Shown one piece after another: positions 9,575 through 20,595 of a stretch of 51,837 bases of DNA. Within the stretch, counting starts at the first letter, position 1; the number at the start of each line of letters is the position of its first letter. The DNA comes from Clostridiales bacterium (GTDB lineage: Bacteria; Bacillota; Clostridia; Lutisporales; Lutisporaceae): positions 1-51,837 of the forward strand of contig JAAYMO010000038.1 of assembly GCA_012521375.1 (NCBI GenBank), written 5' to 3'. The notes below the pieces were generated by a model. It did not search any database and had not been told where the DNA came from. It was given only the letters and a program-made list of their open reading frames with translations. Both the position numbers and the translations under genes were made by a program.

Positions 9575-12415
9575 ATGTCAAAAGATAAAATAATAATAAG
9601 AGGTGCCAGAGAACATAATTTAAAGAATATTGATATAGATATACCTAGGGATAAATTTGTGGTGATAACTGGATTATCAGGCTCAGGGAAATCTTCCCTA
9701 GCCTTTGATACAATTTATGCGGAAGGGCAAAGAAGATATGTGGAATCCTTGTCTTCTTATGCTCGTATGTTTTTAGGTCAAATGGAAAAGCCGGATTTGG
9801 ACTATATAGAAGGTTTGTCCCCTGCTATTTCCATAGATCAGAAAACCACCAGTAAAAATCCCAGATCAACTGTTGGAACTATAACAGAGATATATGATTA
9901 CTTAAGGCTTCTGTACGCTCGCATAGGCATCCCTCATTGTCCTAAATGCGGCAAGGAAATCTCACAGCAGACCATTGATCAAATGGTAGACTACCTCATG
10001 ACTCTTGAGGGAGGCACCAAGCTGCAGATACTCGCACCTATTGTAAGGGGAAAAAAAGGTGAGCATAAAAAGCTGATAGAAGATATGAAAAAGTCAGGCT
10101 TTGTGAGGATAAGAATCGATGGAGAAGTAATGGATATCAACGATGAAATCAAGCTGGATAAAAATAAGAAACATTCTATAGAAGTAGTTGTAGATAGAAT
10201 CATAGTAAAGCCTGGGATAGAGAGAAGACTTGCTGATTCATTGGAAACAGTGCTAAAGCTTTCTGAGGGGCTTGCATTGGTTGACATAATAGGAGTAGAA
10301 GAAAAGCTTTTCAGCCAGAACTATGCTTGTCCCGACTGTGGCATAGCTATAGAAGAATTGTCTCCAAGAATGTTTTCTTTCAACAGCCCCTATGGAAAAT
10401 GTTCAGGCTGCGATGGATTGGGAGTGCTGACAAAGATAGATCCGGATTTAGTAATACCTGATAAAACTAAGTCCATTGCTGAAGGTGGAATTGTACCTAT
10501 AGGTAATGCAAAAAATGACACTTGGTATTATGGAGTAGTGGCAGCTGCCGCAAAGCATTATGGTTTCAGCGTTGATGTTCCTATTGAGGAACTGGGAGAC
10601 GAAGTGATAAATATGCTTCTCTACGGCAACAATGGGGAGAAGTTTAAAGTAGTGTATGACAGAGACTTTGGAAAAGGGGAAGCCATGATGTCTCTCGAAG
10701 GAGTAATAAACAACCTGGAGAGACGATATAGAGAAACAAAATCTGAGTACATGAGATCCGAGATTGAAAGCTATATGTCGTCATCTCTTTGTCCCTTGTG
10801 CAATGGTGCCAGATTGAAGAAAGAAAGCCTCTCAGTATATGTAGGGGGAATCTCCATTGCAGAGATATGCGACAAACCTATACATGAAATACTTGATTTT
10901 GTGAATAATCTTAAGCTGACACCTAAGGAGGAGATAATATCAAAACAGGTACTTAAGGAGATAAAGGCCAGACTTGGTTTTCTTGTCAATGTAGGTTTAG
11001 ATTATTTAACATTATCAAGGTCGGCAGGGACATTGTCCGGCGGTGAGGCTCAAAGAATCAGGCTTGCAACTCAGATCGGTTCCAGCCTGGTAGGTGTATT
11101 ATATATACTCGATGAACCAAGTATTGGTCTTCACCAAAGGGATAACGGAAAACTGCTGAAAGCCTTGAGGGATTTGACGGATTTAGGCAATACCCTCCTG
11201 GTGGTGGAGCATGATGAAGATACCATGTATGCTGCAGATCATATAATAGACATCGGTCCTGGAGCGGGAGAACATGGAGGAGAAATAGTTGCTCAAGGCA
11301 CTATAAAGGATATAATGGCTTGTGACAAGTCTATAACAGGCCAGTATCTCAGCGGTAAAAAGTATATTCCTGTGCAAGAAGAGAGAAAGAAACCTAATGG
11401 CAATTGGATCACTATAAAAGGAGCCAGGGAGAATAATTTAAAAAATATTGATGTAAAATTCCCTATGGGTGTTTTTACTTGTGTAACAGGAGTATCCGGT
11501 TCAGGGAAGAGTACACTGGTTAATGAAATATTATACAAAGCATTGGCTCATAAAGTGTATAAATCAAGACTAAAACCTGGCGAACATGATGGAATACTTG
11601 GACTGGAGAATGTAGATAAAGTAGTAAACATAGACCAATCTCCTATAGGAAGGACCCCAAGATCCAATCCAGCCACCTACACAGGAGTTTTCGACTTTAT
11701 AAGGGAAGTGTTCGCTTCCACTCCTGAGGCGAAGATGAAAGGCTATAAGCCAGGGCGATTCAGCTTCAATGTGAGAGGAGGACGTTGCGAAGCCTGTAAG
11801 GGAGATGGGATTATAAAGATTGAGATGCAGTTTCTCCCTGATGTATATGTGCCCTGCGAGGTATGTAAAGGCAAGAGATACAATAGAGAGACTTTGGAAG
11901 TAAGATACAAAGGCAAGAATATATCGGATATATTGGATATGACGGTAGAAGAAGCATTAGGCTTTTTTGAGAATATACCAAGAATCCATAGAAAAATTCA
12001 AACTCTCTATGATGTGGGGCTTGGATATATAAAGTTGGGACAGCCATCTACAGAGCTGTCAGGAGGAGAAGCCCAGAGGATCAAACTTGCCTATGAGCTT
12101 TCCAAGCGCAGCACAGGTAAGACAGTCTATATACTGGATGAACCTACCACAGGGCTTCATATTGCAGATATACACAAGCTTTTGAAGATACTTCATCGCC
12201 TTGTGGAAGGAGGCAATACGGTTATTGTCATTGAGCATAATCTGGATGTGATAAAAAGAGCAGATTATATTATCGATTTAGGTCCTGAAGGAGGAGATAG
12301 GGGAGGTACTATAGTGGGAGTAGGTACTCCGGAAGAGATTGCTCTGAACCCTAAGTCATATACAGGACAGTACTTGAAAAAGATATTAGAAAAAGCAAAA
12401 GCAGAGGCGGATTGA
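9575..12415 (+). CDS. uvrA: Excinuclease ABC subunit A
   Basis: Tandem ABC ATPase with zinc-binding CxxC motifs; [64 protein letters not shown]. Confidence 0.98.
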   Translation: MSKDKIIIRGAREHNLKNIDIDIPRDKFVVITGLSGSGKSSLAFDTIYAEGQRRYVESLSSYARMFLGQMEKPDLDYIEGLSPAISIDQKTTSKNPRSTVGTITEIYDYLRLLYARIGIPHCPKCGKEISQQTIDQMVDYLMTLEGGTKLQILAPIVRGKKGEHKKLIEDMKKSGFVRIRIDGEVMDINDEIKLDKNKKHSIEVVVDRIIVKPGIERRLADSLETVLKLSEGLALVDIIGVEEKLFSQNYACPDCGIAIEELSPRMFSFNSPYGKCSGCDGLGVLTKIDPDLVIPDKTKSIAEGGIVPIGNAKNDTWYYGVVAAAAKHYGFSVDVPIEELGDEVINMLLYGNNGEKFKVVYDRDFGKGEAMMSLEGVINNLERRYRETKSEYMRSEIESYMSSSLCPLCNGARLKKESLSVYVGGISIAEICDKPIHEILDFVNNLKLTPKEEIISKQVLKEIKARLGFLVNVGLDYLTLSRSAGTLSGGEAQRIRLATQIGSSLVGVLYILDEPSIGLHQRDNGKLLKALRDLTDLGNTLLVVEHDEDTMYAADHIIDIGPGAGEHGGEIVAQGTIKDIMACDKSITGQYLSGKKYIPVQEERKKPNGNWITIKGARENNLKNIDVKFPMGVFTCVTGVSGSGKSTLVNEILYKALAHKVYKSRLKPGEHDGILGLENVDKVVNIDQSPIGRTPRSNPATYTGVFDFIREVFASTPEAKMKGYKPGRFSFNVRGGRCEACKGDGIIKIEMQFLPDVYVPCEVCKGKRYNRETLEVRYKGKNISDILDMTVEEALGFFENIPRIHRKIQTLYDVGLGYIKLGQPSTELSGGEAQRIKLAYELSKRSTGKTVYILDEPTTGLHIADIHKLLKILHRLVEGGNTVIVIEHNLDVIKRADYIIDLGPEGGDRGGTIVGVGTPEEIALNPKSYTGQYLKKILEKAKAEAD

Positions 12416-12431
12416 TAATCAATCCGCCTCT
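12403..12431. terminator. 29-nt palindrome between convergent uvrA and EcsC-family gene
   Basis: agaggcggattgat-a-atcaatccgcctct, perfect 14-bp arms; overlaps the uvrA stop. Confidence 0.6.
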
Positions 12432-13173
12432 AAAGTATCCTCATCCTATATGCATTCATAGCTGTAACTCCCAGTTTATCCATAAGTTTGGCATTGGCAT
12501 AAGCTCCCACTACTGCACCTATCCCAGGCACCAGTTGGAGAAGCTTTGCAATATCTATGTAATCCCTGTATTCCTGTTGAAATTCTCTCCAGTTGAAAAG
12601 CTCAAGACTGCTGGGAAGATGTTTCGAATATTCCTCCCAGTTTTCCATTTCATTGAATACCTTATTTACTACAGCTTGGCTGGAAAAGGCAAGCTGAAAG
12701 ATTTTTAAAATATATAATCTTTCTTTGTAATCCTTTACATCAAAGCCATAAATAGATGCTACATCGTATAAAAATTTTATCTTGATGCTGAGAAGCAAAG
12801 GTAAATCAGCGAGCCCCAATAGTAAACCACCGGCACCAGTGCCGGCACCTTCCAACATGGCAGTCTTCTTATAGAAATCTATCTTTTCTCTCACTAACCT
12901 TTCTCTTTCTTCAAAAGTCATGAATAGATCAGGTCTTTTACTCATATATTCTGAGCCTGTCAGCACAACTTTAACCATATTTTTGATGGCTGAAGTGAGT
13001 ATTTGATGGTACTTTTTAGGTAGCATGCCATTTATCCTGTTTTGTACGCCTTTTGAAGCTCTATTGATTATGGAAGGTTTTTTTCTCATCTTCTTTTTCC
13101 AATTATGGAGTTCCAAAGATGCATTTATGTAATGTCTATTCATTACTGCACCTGCCTGTTCTTTGTACTTCAT
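12430..13173 (-). CDS. EcsC family protein
   Basis: GGLLLGLADLPLLLSIKIKFLYDVASIYGFD; C-terminal VPGIGAVVGAYANAKLMDKLGVTAMNAYRMR typical of EcsC family. Confidence 0.85.
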   Translation of the reverse strand: MKYKEQAGAVMNRHYINASLELHNWKKKMRKKPSIINRASKGVQNRINGMLPKKYHQILTSAIKNMVKVVLTGSEYMSKRPDLFMTFEERERLVREKIDFYKKTAMLEGAGTGAGGLLLGLADLPLLLSIKIKFLYDVASIYGFDVKDYKERLYILKIFQLAFSSQAVVNKVFNEMENWEEYSKHLPSSLELFNWREFQQEYRDYIDIAKLLQLVPGIGAVVGAYANAKLMDKLGVTAMNAYRMRIL

Positions 13174-13349
13174 GGATTTATATAATCATATTTAGTATAT
13201 ACATTATTATATATTACTTGAATAGTTATTAATAAGATTTTATATATGATTGGCTGAAATATATTAGTAAAATAATACTAGATGGATGAAGATAATAGCT
13301 GTAAAATATTATTAGCACAAAATATATACACTGGGAGGTTATACATATA

Positions 13350-14267
13350 ATGAAAAATAAAATTCTACTGGTGGGGCTGTCGATATTTACAATGTTGTTT
13401 TTTGCAGGCTGTACAGGCAATATCAATTCGGAACAAAAAGCTGAAAATATCTCTCTAAAAGTTGGACTTATGCCGGCTGTGGATGCTGCCCCTATGCTTA
13501 TTGCGGAAAGACAAGGCTATTTTAAAGAATTAGGCCTAGATGTAGAACTAATAGTATTTAACAATGCTCAGGACAGGCAAAGCGCACTGCAGACCGATTC
13601 AATAGATGGAGCCATGACTGATCTTATTGCTGTTGCAACCAATGTAAACGGTGGTTTTGATATAAAGGCCACAACTATAACATCAGGAATGTTTCCAGTT
13701 CTGATTAAGAAAGATTATGAAGAGAAGAAAGATATAAAGGTAGCCATGATGGAAGTGAGTGTTACCAATTTCTTGATAGACCAATGGCTAAGTCATGAGT
13801 ATAATATAGAAAAGGTCTTCATTAACGAAATACCTGCGCGTTTGGAAATGATAAAAAACGGTAATGTTGATATGGGTTTATTCCCAGAACCTATGGCTTC
13901 TATGGGAGCATTGGATGGATTGGAAAAGAGGATATATGCCCCTAAAGATGGTTATTGTCCCGACGTTTTGGCATTTACTGCGAAAGCTTTGTCTGAAAAA
14001 GCTGAAGCTATAGAATTGTTTCATAAAGCCTATGACAAAGCAGTTGAAGATATAAACAAGGATGAAACTATTGCTCGGGAAATATTGATAGAAAAGCTAG
14101 CATTGAAGCCTGAAATCAAGGATTCCATGATTCTTCCGGAATACACAGAAACATCCCTGCCGGATACTGATTATCTGAGAAATATAATATCTTGGGTGGA
14201 GGATGTGCTAAAAAAGGATATGCAGATTCAACCGGAAGAACTTGTTGAAAGGAAGTTCGTTGAATAA
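13350..14267 (+). CDS. NitT/TauT-type ABC transporter substrate-binding lipoprotein
   Basis: Lipobox LFFAGC; LMPAVDAAPMLIAERQGYFKELGLDVELI; operon with ATPase and permease. Confidence 0.85.
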   Translation: MKNKILLVGLSIFTMLFFAGCTGNINSEQKAENISLKVGLMPAVDAAPMLIAERQGYFKELGLDVELIVFNNAQDRQSALQTDSIDGAMTDLIAVATNVNGGFDIKATTITSGMFPVLIKKDYEEKKDIKVAMMEVSVTNFLIDQWLSHEYNIEKVFINEIPARLEMIKNGNVDMGLFPEPMASMGALDGLEKRIYAPKDGYCPDVLAFTAKALSEKAEAIELFHKAYDKAVEDINKDETIAREILIEKLALKPEIKDSMILPEYTETSLPDTDYLRNIISWVEDVLKKDMQIQPEELVERKFVE

Positions 14268-15010
14268 TGATTCAAATTAAAGACCTGAGCTATTCCTATG
14301 ATTCAGATATTGCTCTGAGGAATATAAATCTTCACATTGAAAAAAATACAACCTGTGCCATAATAGGGCCTTCAGGTTGCGGCAAGACAACACTGCTGTA
14401 TTTATTAGCCGGATTCATTGATTATACTGAAGGCGAAATATATATAAAAAATGAAAAGGTTAAGGGCAGCAGAAAGGAAACAGGGATTATACTCCAGGAT
14501 TATAGCCTTTTGCCATGGAAAACCGTTTGGCACAATGTAGCTTTAGGTTTGAAGATACGAGGCATATCTAAAGATAAGATTGAAAAAGAAGTTGATGATA
14601 TACTACATGAACTGGATATACATGAATTAAAAACAAAATATCCAGCTCAATTGAGCGGAGGGCAGAAGCAGAGGGTCACTATTGCCCGAACATTGATTAT
14701 AAAGCCGGATTTGCTGCTTTTGGACGAGTTTACCTCTGCTTTGGATGCCATGACTAAGGAGAATATACAGAATTTGATTCTAAATATTTATAGTAAAAAG
14801 CCTGTAACAATTGTGTTTGTTACCCACAGCATAGAAGAGGCAGTATTTTTGGGGCAGAAGATAGTGATAATGGAGAAAGCAAAGATTAAAAAGATAATTG
14901 ACAACCCCTATTTTGGAGATGTTGAAATCCGCTCCAAAATTGATTATTACAATATATGCCTTGAAGTCAGAAGATGGCTGAGGGAAGGAAAAACATATGA
15001 AAACAATTGA
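14267..15010 (+). CDS. NitT/TauT-type ABC transporter ATP-binding protein
   Basis: GPSGCGKTTLLYLLAGF, LSGGQKQRVTIARTL, LLLLDEFTSALDA. Confidence 0.9.
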   Translation: MIQIKDLSYSYDSDIALRNINLHIEKNTTCAIIGPSGCGKTTLLYLLAGFIDYTEGEIYIKNEKVKGSRKETGIILQDYSLLPWKTVWHNVALGLKIRGISKDKIEKEVDDILHELDIHELKTKYPAQLSGGQKQRVTIARTLIIKPDLLLLDEFTSALDAMTKENIQNLILNIYSKKPVTIVFVTHSIEEAVFLGQKIVIMEKAKIKKIIDNPYFGDVEIRSKIDYYNICLEVRRWLREGKTYENN

Positions 15011-15752
15011 AAAGATTATTAAGACCAAAACATTATATGGCATCATTACCATACTTATAATTTGGCATGTTTTCCATATAACCGTGGAATCCAATGTAAT
15101 ACCTAGTCCCTATGAGACGGTAAGGCGATTTATAGTTTTGTTTCCAAATACACTATCGATGCATCTTTTGGCAAGCCTTGGAAGGATAATGTTGGCCATC
15201 GGTATATCAATAATACTTGGTGTACCTTTGGGACTTTGGATTGGTATGAATAAAAAGGCTGACAGTATAATTTCCCCTGTCATTTACATATTATATCCTT
15301 TACCAAAAATCGCTTTTCTGCCTATATTCATGATTCTTCTGGGAATAGGAAATACGGCTAAAGTTACCCTTATAGTTACTATAATCATATTTCAGATATT
15401 AATAGGAGTAAGGGATGGAGTAAAGGAGATTCCAAGAGAATTATATTACTCAGCAGTATCTTTGGGAGTGTCCGGAGCAGGTATATACCGCCATCTTATA
15501 ATGCCTGCTGTATTGCCGAGACTCTTTTCAGCCTTAAGGCTCAGTCTGGGAATAAGTATATCAACTCTGTTCTTTGCAGAAAACTTTGCTACTACCTATG
15601 GTATTGGCTATTATATAATGAACGCTTGGACCATGGTAGATTATTTGGATATGTTCGCAGGCATATTGAGCTTGAGCCTTTTAGGTTTATTGCTTCTTAG
15701 GTCTTTGGACATGGCAGAGAGAAAGATTTGTCCGTGGATGTTTCTGAAATAA
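14997..15752 (+). CDS. NitT/TauT-type ABC transporter permease
   Basis: BPD_transp_1 features; EIPRELYYSAVSLGVSGAGIYRHLIMPAVLPRLFSALRLSLGIS. Confidence 0.9.
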   Translation: MKTIEKIIKTKTLYGIITILIIWHVFHITVESNVIPSPYETVRRFIVLFPNTLSMHLLASLGRIMLAIGISIILGVPLGLWIGMNKKADSIISPVIYILYPLPKIAFLPIFMILLGIGNTAKVTLIVTIIIFQILIGVRDGVKEIPRELYYSAVSLGVSGAGIYRHLIMPAVLPRLFSALRLSLGISISTLFFAENFATTYGIGYYIMNAWTMVDYLDMFAGILSLSLLGLLLLRSLDMAERKICPWMFLK

Positions 15753-15757
15753 AGAAA

Positions 15758-15780
15758 GGAAAACCATTTATAGGTTTTCC
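15758..15780. terminator. Bidirectional hairpin between convergent genes
   Basis: ggaaaacc-atttata-ggttttcc. Confidence 0.7.
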
Positions 15781-16754
15781 TCATAAATAACAATTTCAGT
15801 CTTTGCCTTCAGATCTTCAAAATATGTTGATAAATATTCGCTCTTATATTGAGGAAGCATCTGCTGTTCCAGTTGAGGTTTAGCCTCTTCAAATGTAAGA
15901 ACTTTTTTATCCTCTAATTTGATTATATGATAGCCATAATTAGTTTTTACCAAATTGCTTATTTCTCCCGGTTCTAATTCAAAAGCTGCAATTTCAAATT
16001 CAGGAACCATTTCACCAGTACTAAAATATCCTAGATCTCCTCTATTATCTTTAGCGCTTGGGTCTATGGAATATTCAACTGCCAATTTGTTGAAATCCTC
16101 ACCGGCCTTTGCCCTTTCAAGTATTTTTTTGGCCTCTTCATAGTCCTCTATCAGAATATGGCTTGCCTTCACACTATACATGCTGTCCTTTATTGCATCA
16201 TATGTGGTTCGCAATTCTTCTTCAGGAACCCTCAAAGATTTAGTTAATTCCTCAGACAAGTTTTTTATGATGTATGATTTTCTAATACTATTTCTTACAA
16301 ACTCTTCTGTCATATTCTGAGATTTAAGATAATCTTGGTATTCTTCTTCAGTCTCAAAGCTGCTTTTCATATATAGAATTTGAAAGTTTACTTGGTCTTC
16401 AGAAGCTGTTATGCCCAAATCTGCTGCATTTTTGAGCAAGATAGTTTCATTGATGATATTGTTTAGTAAAGTTTCCTTTGCATAATCTATAAATTTCTTA
16501 CCCTCAACTTCCTGATCCCAGACTTCGGGTCCGTGAATTTCTTCTTGTTGAACTTTGGCTATATTAAATATCTCATCAAGAAAATCTTTCTTTATTTCAA
16601 TTTCGTTTATTTTTGCTACTATAATTTCAGAAGACTCTGGAGAATCTGTATTGAGGGAACTGCATCCTGAGAGTATTATTGATACTGTCAGCATGGCAAA
16701 AACCAATAAAAATGCTGTTCTTATTTTCTTATTCAATTGATCATCCCTTTTCAT
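15768..16754 (-). CDS. PrsA/SurA-like peptidylprolyl isomerase lipoprotein
   Basis: Lipobox LSGCSS; parvulin domain VKASHILIEDYEEAKKILERAKAGEDFNKLAVEYSIDPSAKDNRGDLGYFSTGEMVPEFE...YGYHIIKLED. Confidence 0.92.
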   Translation of the reverse strand: MKRDDQLNKKIRTAFLLVFAMLTVSIILSGCSSLNTDSPESSEIIVAKINEIEIKKDFLDEIFNIAKVQQEEIHGPEVWDQEVEGKKFIDYAKETLLNNIINETILLKNAADLGITASEDQVNFQILYMKSSFETEEEYQDYLKSQNMTEEFVRNSIRKSYIIKNLSEELTKSLRVPEEELRTTYDAIKDSMYSVKASHILIEDYEEAKKILERAKAGEDFNKLAVEYSIDPSAKDNRGDLGYFSTGEMVPEFEIAAFELEPGEISNLVKTNYGYHIIKLEDKKVLTFEEAKPQLEQQMLPQYKSEYLSTYFEDLKAKTEIVIYEENL

Positions 16755-16936
16755 ATAAAATTTTGTTTAAAACGTTCCAAGTGTTAAGTTGCAGACAGAT
16801 AATATTATAAACCATTAGATAAGCTATGTAAATAAGAATGAGGGTTTTCAATGGATATAAGTGGTGGATAAATAAACGGAAATATTGTATAATATTCAAG
16901 ATGAAAGTTGTAAAATTTTGATATAATTCATTAGAA

Positions 16937-17410
16937 ATGCGGAGGAAGAGAATGAGTATAGAAAGTGTAAAAAAACAATTTAAAGAAGAGGGACTTCCCC
17001 TAGAAGTTATAGAGCTTGATACAAGCACAGCCACAGTTGAACTGGCTGCCGCAGCTTTGGGTGTTGAGCCTGCACGAATAGCCAAGACCATGGCTTTCAG
17101 ACTTAAAGACAGAGATATATTATTATTGACAAAAGGCGATGTCAAGGTGGACAATAGAAAATTTAAGGATTATTTCAAAGAAAAGGCAAGATTTATAAGC
17201 CCTGAAGATGTGGAAGAAGCTACAGGCCACCCTGTAGGCGGTGTATGTCCCTTTGGGCTGATCAAACCACTTGATATTTATTTAGATGAGTCACTTAAGG
17301 TATTTGACTATGTTTATCCCGCTGGCGGAGGACCCAACACAGCGGTAAAGATATCAGTAGATTATCTGGCCGAGGTGACAAAAGGAACCTGGGTAGATGT
17401 ATGTAAATAA
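16937..17410 (+). CDS. YbaK/EbsC family protein (Cys-tRNA(Pro) deacylase-like)
   Basis: EPARIAKTMAFRLKDRDILLLTKGDVKVDNRKFKDYF...EEATGHPVGGVCPFGL. Confidence 0.9.
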   Translation: MRRKRMSIESVKKQFKEEGLPLEVIELDTSTATVELAAAALGVEPARIAKTMAFRLKDRDILLLTKGDVKVDNRKFKDYFKEKARFISPEDVEEATGHPVGGVCPFGLIKPLDIYLDESLKVFDYVYPAGGGPNTAVKISVDYLAEVTKGTWVDVCK

Positions 17411-17430
17411 AAAGAGCTTTCCGCTCTTTT
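17410..17430. terminator. Bidirectional terminator
   Basis: aaaagagc-tttcc-gctctttt with T/A-rich flanks both sides. Confidence 0.8.
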
Positions 17431-17434
17431 ATTT

Positions 17435-18133
17435 TTATTTACTGATCTTGCTCTCCGGCACATGGTTTTGCAGCAGCAAACCCTTTATTTTCTTTATATC
17501 ATTTTCTGAAGCCTTTATAGTTATGGTACCTAAATCATAAGTCTGATAAAGCACCAATTTTTTCTTCATATATCTGAAACCTTCAATTCTTTCAAATGGA
17601 TAAAAACCTGAACCGTTGGGGTAATTAGCGCTTATGGGCAACTCAAGGCGAGGGTCGAATCCCATAATTGCTATACCTTTATCTGTCACAAGAATCTTCA
17701 TGGTTTTATGGAAGAATTTAAACAACATTTCTGTTATAATAATAAATATGATAAGCAATGCAATGCCCCAGAGGGTATGTTGATTCAATCCTTCTCCTCT
17801 GAAAAACTGATATACCACCGGAATTGTGGGAAAGACATATATGATTATTCTGTCAACAAGTCTGAAAGGGGCTATTGGATATTCACCTATAGTATTATAG
17901 TGACCAAGTTTTCTAATGATTCTATTTATATATATATTACGAAAGAATACTTGAGTAATATACAGAAGAAAAGAGCTGAACAAGATATTTAGGTAGCCTG
18001 TAATTACAGGTATTAAACCGGTTTCACTCTGGGTACCAGGAATAATTGCCAATATCATGTTAAAAATAATAGAACCTATTAGGAAAGCAAACAAAGAGAA
18101 TATAAATATTATAAGTTTCATTGAGTTGGACAT
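17435..18133 (-). CDS. Membrane protein of unknown function
   Basis: Several TM segments followed by a soluble C-terminal domain; acceptable ORF between terminator and divergent promoter. Confidence 0.7.
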   Translation of the reverse strand: MSNSMKLIIFIFSLFAFLIGSIIFNMILAIIPGTQSETGLIPVITGYLNILFSSFLLYITQVFFRNIYINRIIRKLGHYNTIGEYPIAPFRLVDRIIIYVFPTIPVVYQFFRGEGLNQHTLWGIALLIIFIIITEMLFKFFHKTMKILVTDKGIAIMGFDPRLELPISANYPNGSGFYPFERIEGFRYMKKKLVLYQTYDLGTITIKASENDIKKIKGLLLQNHVPESKISK

Positions 18134-18328
18134 TTTAACACCTCTCAGTTTTGTATGCTGCGCAATTTTTTATAACCTTTATTATATATAATATTGTTTA
18201 CTAAATCAAACAAAGTTTAACATCGATTTGTTAAATATCGAATATTGTATGGATTTGATTGACATAAAACTGAGGTATATCCTCATTGAATGAGTTTTCA
18301 TTTAGACTGATAGAAATGAGGTAGTAAT

Positions 18329-20191
18329 ATGCTAAACATAGAAGAGAAGCTGAAAAGCCTGCCTGATAAGCCAGGTGTATATATAATGAAGAATGAAAAT
18401 AACCGCATAATTTATGTGGGAAAAGCTATTAATTTAAAAAACAGAGTAAGGCAGTATTTTCAAACATCTGCCACCAAATCTCCCAAAGTTCAAGCAATGG
18501 TGGAAAATATAAGGGATTTTGAATATATAATCACTTCAAATGAACTGGAAGCTTTAATACTGGAGTGTAATCTGATAAAAAAGCATAGGCCCAGATATAA
18601 TGTTATGCTCAGGGATGATAAACATTATCCATATATAAAAGTAACATTAAATGAAAGTTTTCCCAGGGTTCTTAAGGTCAGGGAGATAAAAAAGGATGGA
18701 GCCAAATATTTTGGTCCTTATACTGATACGAAGGCTGTTAATCAAACTATTAAACTGATATCTAAGATATTTCCTATAAGAAGCTGTAGCAAAAACATTG
18801 AAAAAATCGCCGGGAAAGAAAGGCCTTGCCTCAATGCCCATATAAATCAATGCATAGCTCCTTGTACCGGCAAAGTAAGTAAAGAAGAATATGATAAACT
18901 GGTGGACTCAGTACTGCTTTTCCTTGAAGGAAAGCAGCAAGAATTGCTTTCAGAGCTGGAAATGAAAATGAAAAAGTATGCAGAAAATCTTGATTTTGAA
19001 AAGGCTGCAGAGCTTAGAGATCAGATTGAGGCTGTGAAAAAGATAAATGAAAAGCAGATAATCATATCATCAAGGATGGAAGACCAGGATGTAATAGCTT
19101 TTGCGGAGGCAGGAGAGCTGGTATGTGCCCAGGTTTTCTTTGTAAGAGGTGGAAAGCTTATCGGCAGGGAGACCTTCTTCTTATCCGATATAGGCAAAAG
19201 TGATGAAGGAGAGATCATAAGCAGCTTTATCAAGCAGTTTTATAATAAAGCTTTGTATATACCTAAATTCATATTGGTATCCAATGATTTTGAAGAAATA
19301 GAATTAATAGAAGAATGGCTGGGGAGCAAGAAGGGGTCGAAGGTTACTATAGTTTGCCCTAAGAGAGGGGATAGGCGAAAACTGGTAGAAATGGCCAGAA
19401 ACAACGCAGAAGAAAATCTAAGACTGGAGATGGAGAAGGTAGAAAAAGAGAAAAGGAATTCTATGGCTGTAAATGAATTGGCAGGTATTTTAGGCATTGA
19501 AGATAGAAAAATAATAAGAATAGAAGCTTTTGATATATCAAATATTCAAGGTGTAGATAATGTAGCCTCAATGATAGTGTTTGAGAACGGCAAGCCGGCT
19601 AAAAAACACTACAGAAGATTCAGGATAAGAGGTGTTGAAGGCCAGGATGATTACGGCAGCATGAGGGAAATACTTTGGAGAAGATTTACTCATGGCATTG
19701 AAGAGAGGAAGAAAATAGATGAAGAAGATGGTGACTATACTAGAGGAAAATTTTCTCAGTTCCCGGAGCTTATAATGATAGATGGAGGGTTAGGCCATGT
19801 AAATGCTGCATCCCAGGTATTAGACGAGTTAAATCTATCCATACCCATTTGTGGAATGGTAAAGGATCAGCGCCATAGGACCAGAGGTATTGTTTATGAA
19901 GGTAAGGAAATAAGCTTATCATCGAGAAGTCAAGCATTTAAGCTGGTAGCTCTTATACAGGATGAAGCCCATAGATTTGCCATAGAATATCACAGAAGTC
20001 TGAGAGAAAAGAAACTTGAAAAGTCTGTGCTGGATGAAATTGAGGGTGTAGGCCAGAAGAGGAAGCAAGCATTATTTAAACACTTTAAAAGTATTGAGGC
20101 CATAAAGAAAGCCAGTGTAGAGGAATTAGCCCAAGTAAGCGGTATGAATAAAAAAGTTGCAGAAAATATTTATAATTTTTTCAATAAATAA
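18329..20191 (+). CDS. uvrC: Excinuclease ABC subunit C
   Basis: GIY-YIG LPDKPGVYIMKNENNRIIYVGKA; UVR motif; FDISNIQGVDNVASMIVFENG; C-terminal HhH. Confidence 0.98.
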   Translation: MLNIEEKLKSLPDKPGVYIMKNENNRIIYVGKAINLKNRVRQYFQTSATKSPKVQAMVENIRDFEYIITSNELEALILECNLIKKHRPRYNVMLRDDKHYPYIKVTLNESFPRVLKVREIKKDGAKYFGPYTDTKAVNQTIKLISKIFPIRSCSKNIEKIAGKERPCLNAHINQCIAPCTGKVSKEEYDKLVDSVLLFLEGKQQELLSELEMKMKKYAENLDFEKAAELRDQIEAVKKINEKQIIISSRMEDQDVIAFAEAGELVCAQVFFVRGGKLIGRETFFLSDIGKSDEGEIISSFIKQFYNKALYIPKFILVSNDFEEIELIEEWLGSKKGSKVTIVCPKRGDRRKLVEMARNNAEENLRLEMEKVEKEKRNSMAVNELAGILGIEDRKIIRIEAFDISNIQGVDNVASMIVFENGKPAKKHYRRFRIRGVEGQDDYGSMREILWRRFTHGIEERKKIDEEDGDYTRGKFSQFPELIMIDGGLGHVNAASQVLDELNLSIPICGMVKDQRHRTRGIVYEGKEISLSSRSQAFKLVALIQDEAHRFAIEYHRSLREKKLEKSVLDEIEGVGQKRKQALFKHFKSIEAIKKASVEELAQVSGMNKKVAENIYNFFNK

Positions 20192-20257
20192 GACTTTTTT
20201 TGTTTCATATCGTATATTGTTACAGAAGCGTAGAAGTACTAATGGAGGTTAAAGGAT

Positions 20258-20515
20258 ATGAATAAAAAATTATATAAATCTAGGCATAATAAAACTTTGG
20301 CAGGTGTATGCGGCGGCTTGGCCGAGTATTTTGATATCGATGTAACTATAGTAAGATTGATTTGGGTTGCTTTTTTCTTTTTGAGTGCAGGCTTTCCAGT
20401 TTTCTTAGCATATATAATTGCTGCATTTATAATGCCAGAGGAGCCCATAGATAATAATAACAATAATAATCCGTATAGCAATGTGGAATATAAAGTACAT
20501 GAAAACGAAAAGTAG
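20258..20515 (+). CDS. PspC domain protein
   Basis: KLYKSRHNKTLAGVCGGLAEYFDIDVTIVRLIWVAFFFLSAGFPVFLAYIIAAFIMPE. Confidence 0.92.
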   Translation: MNKKLYKSRHNKTLAGVCGGLAEYFDIDVTIVRLIWVAFFFLSAGFPVFLAYIIAAFIMPEEPIDNNNNNNPYSNVEYKVHENEK

Positions 20516-20547
20516 GCAGGTAACGCTACCTGCCATTTTGCTTTTTT
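20515..20547 (+). terminator. Terminator after PspC gene
   Basis: ggcaggta-acgc-tacctgcc then T-rich. Confidence 0.8.
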
Positions 20548-20595
20548 GTGCTAATTATTAATGTAAAGGAATATAAATTTATTAAGATTTACTGG

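Noticed and set aside
9170-12047. Numerous minus-strand ORFs inside uvrB/uvrA (e.g. 9170-9481, 9991-10287, 11811-12047)
   Set aside because: Antisense shadow ORFs within highly conserved genes; no recognisable family.
12412-12708. Plus-strand 98-aa ORF antisense to the EcsC-family gene
   Set aside because: The EcsC-like protein on the other strand is a clear family match; this ORF has no family features.
16741-17154. Minus-strand 137-aa ORF antisense to the YbaK gene
   Set aside because: Ser-rich shadow translation plus intergenic AT-rich tail; YbaK on the plus strand is convincing.
17708-17992. Plus-strand 94-aa ORF antisense to the membrane protein
   Set aside because: No RBS or family features; minus-strand ORF better explains the region.
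18259-18290. LexA or other operator upstream of uvrC
   Set aside because: Only a short tgagg-tatat-cctca hairpin was found; no GAAC-N4-GTTC match.
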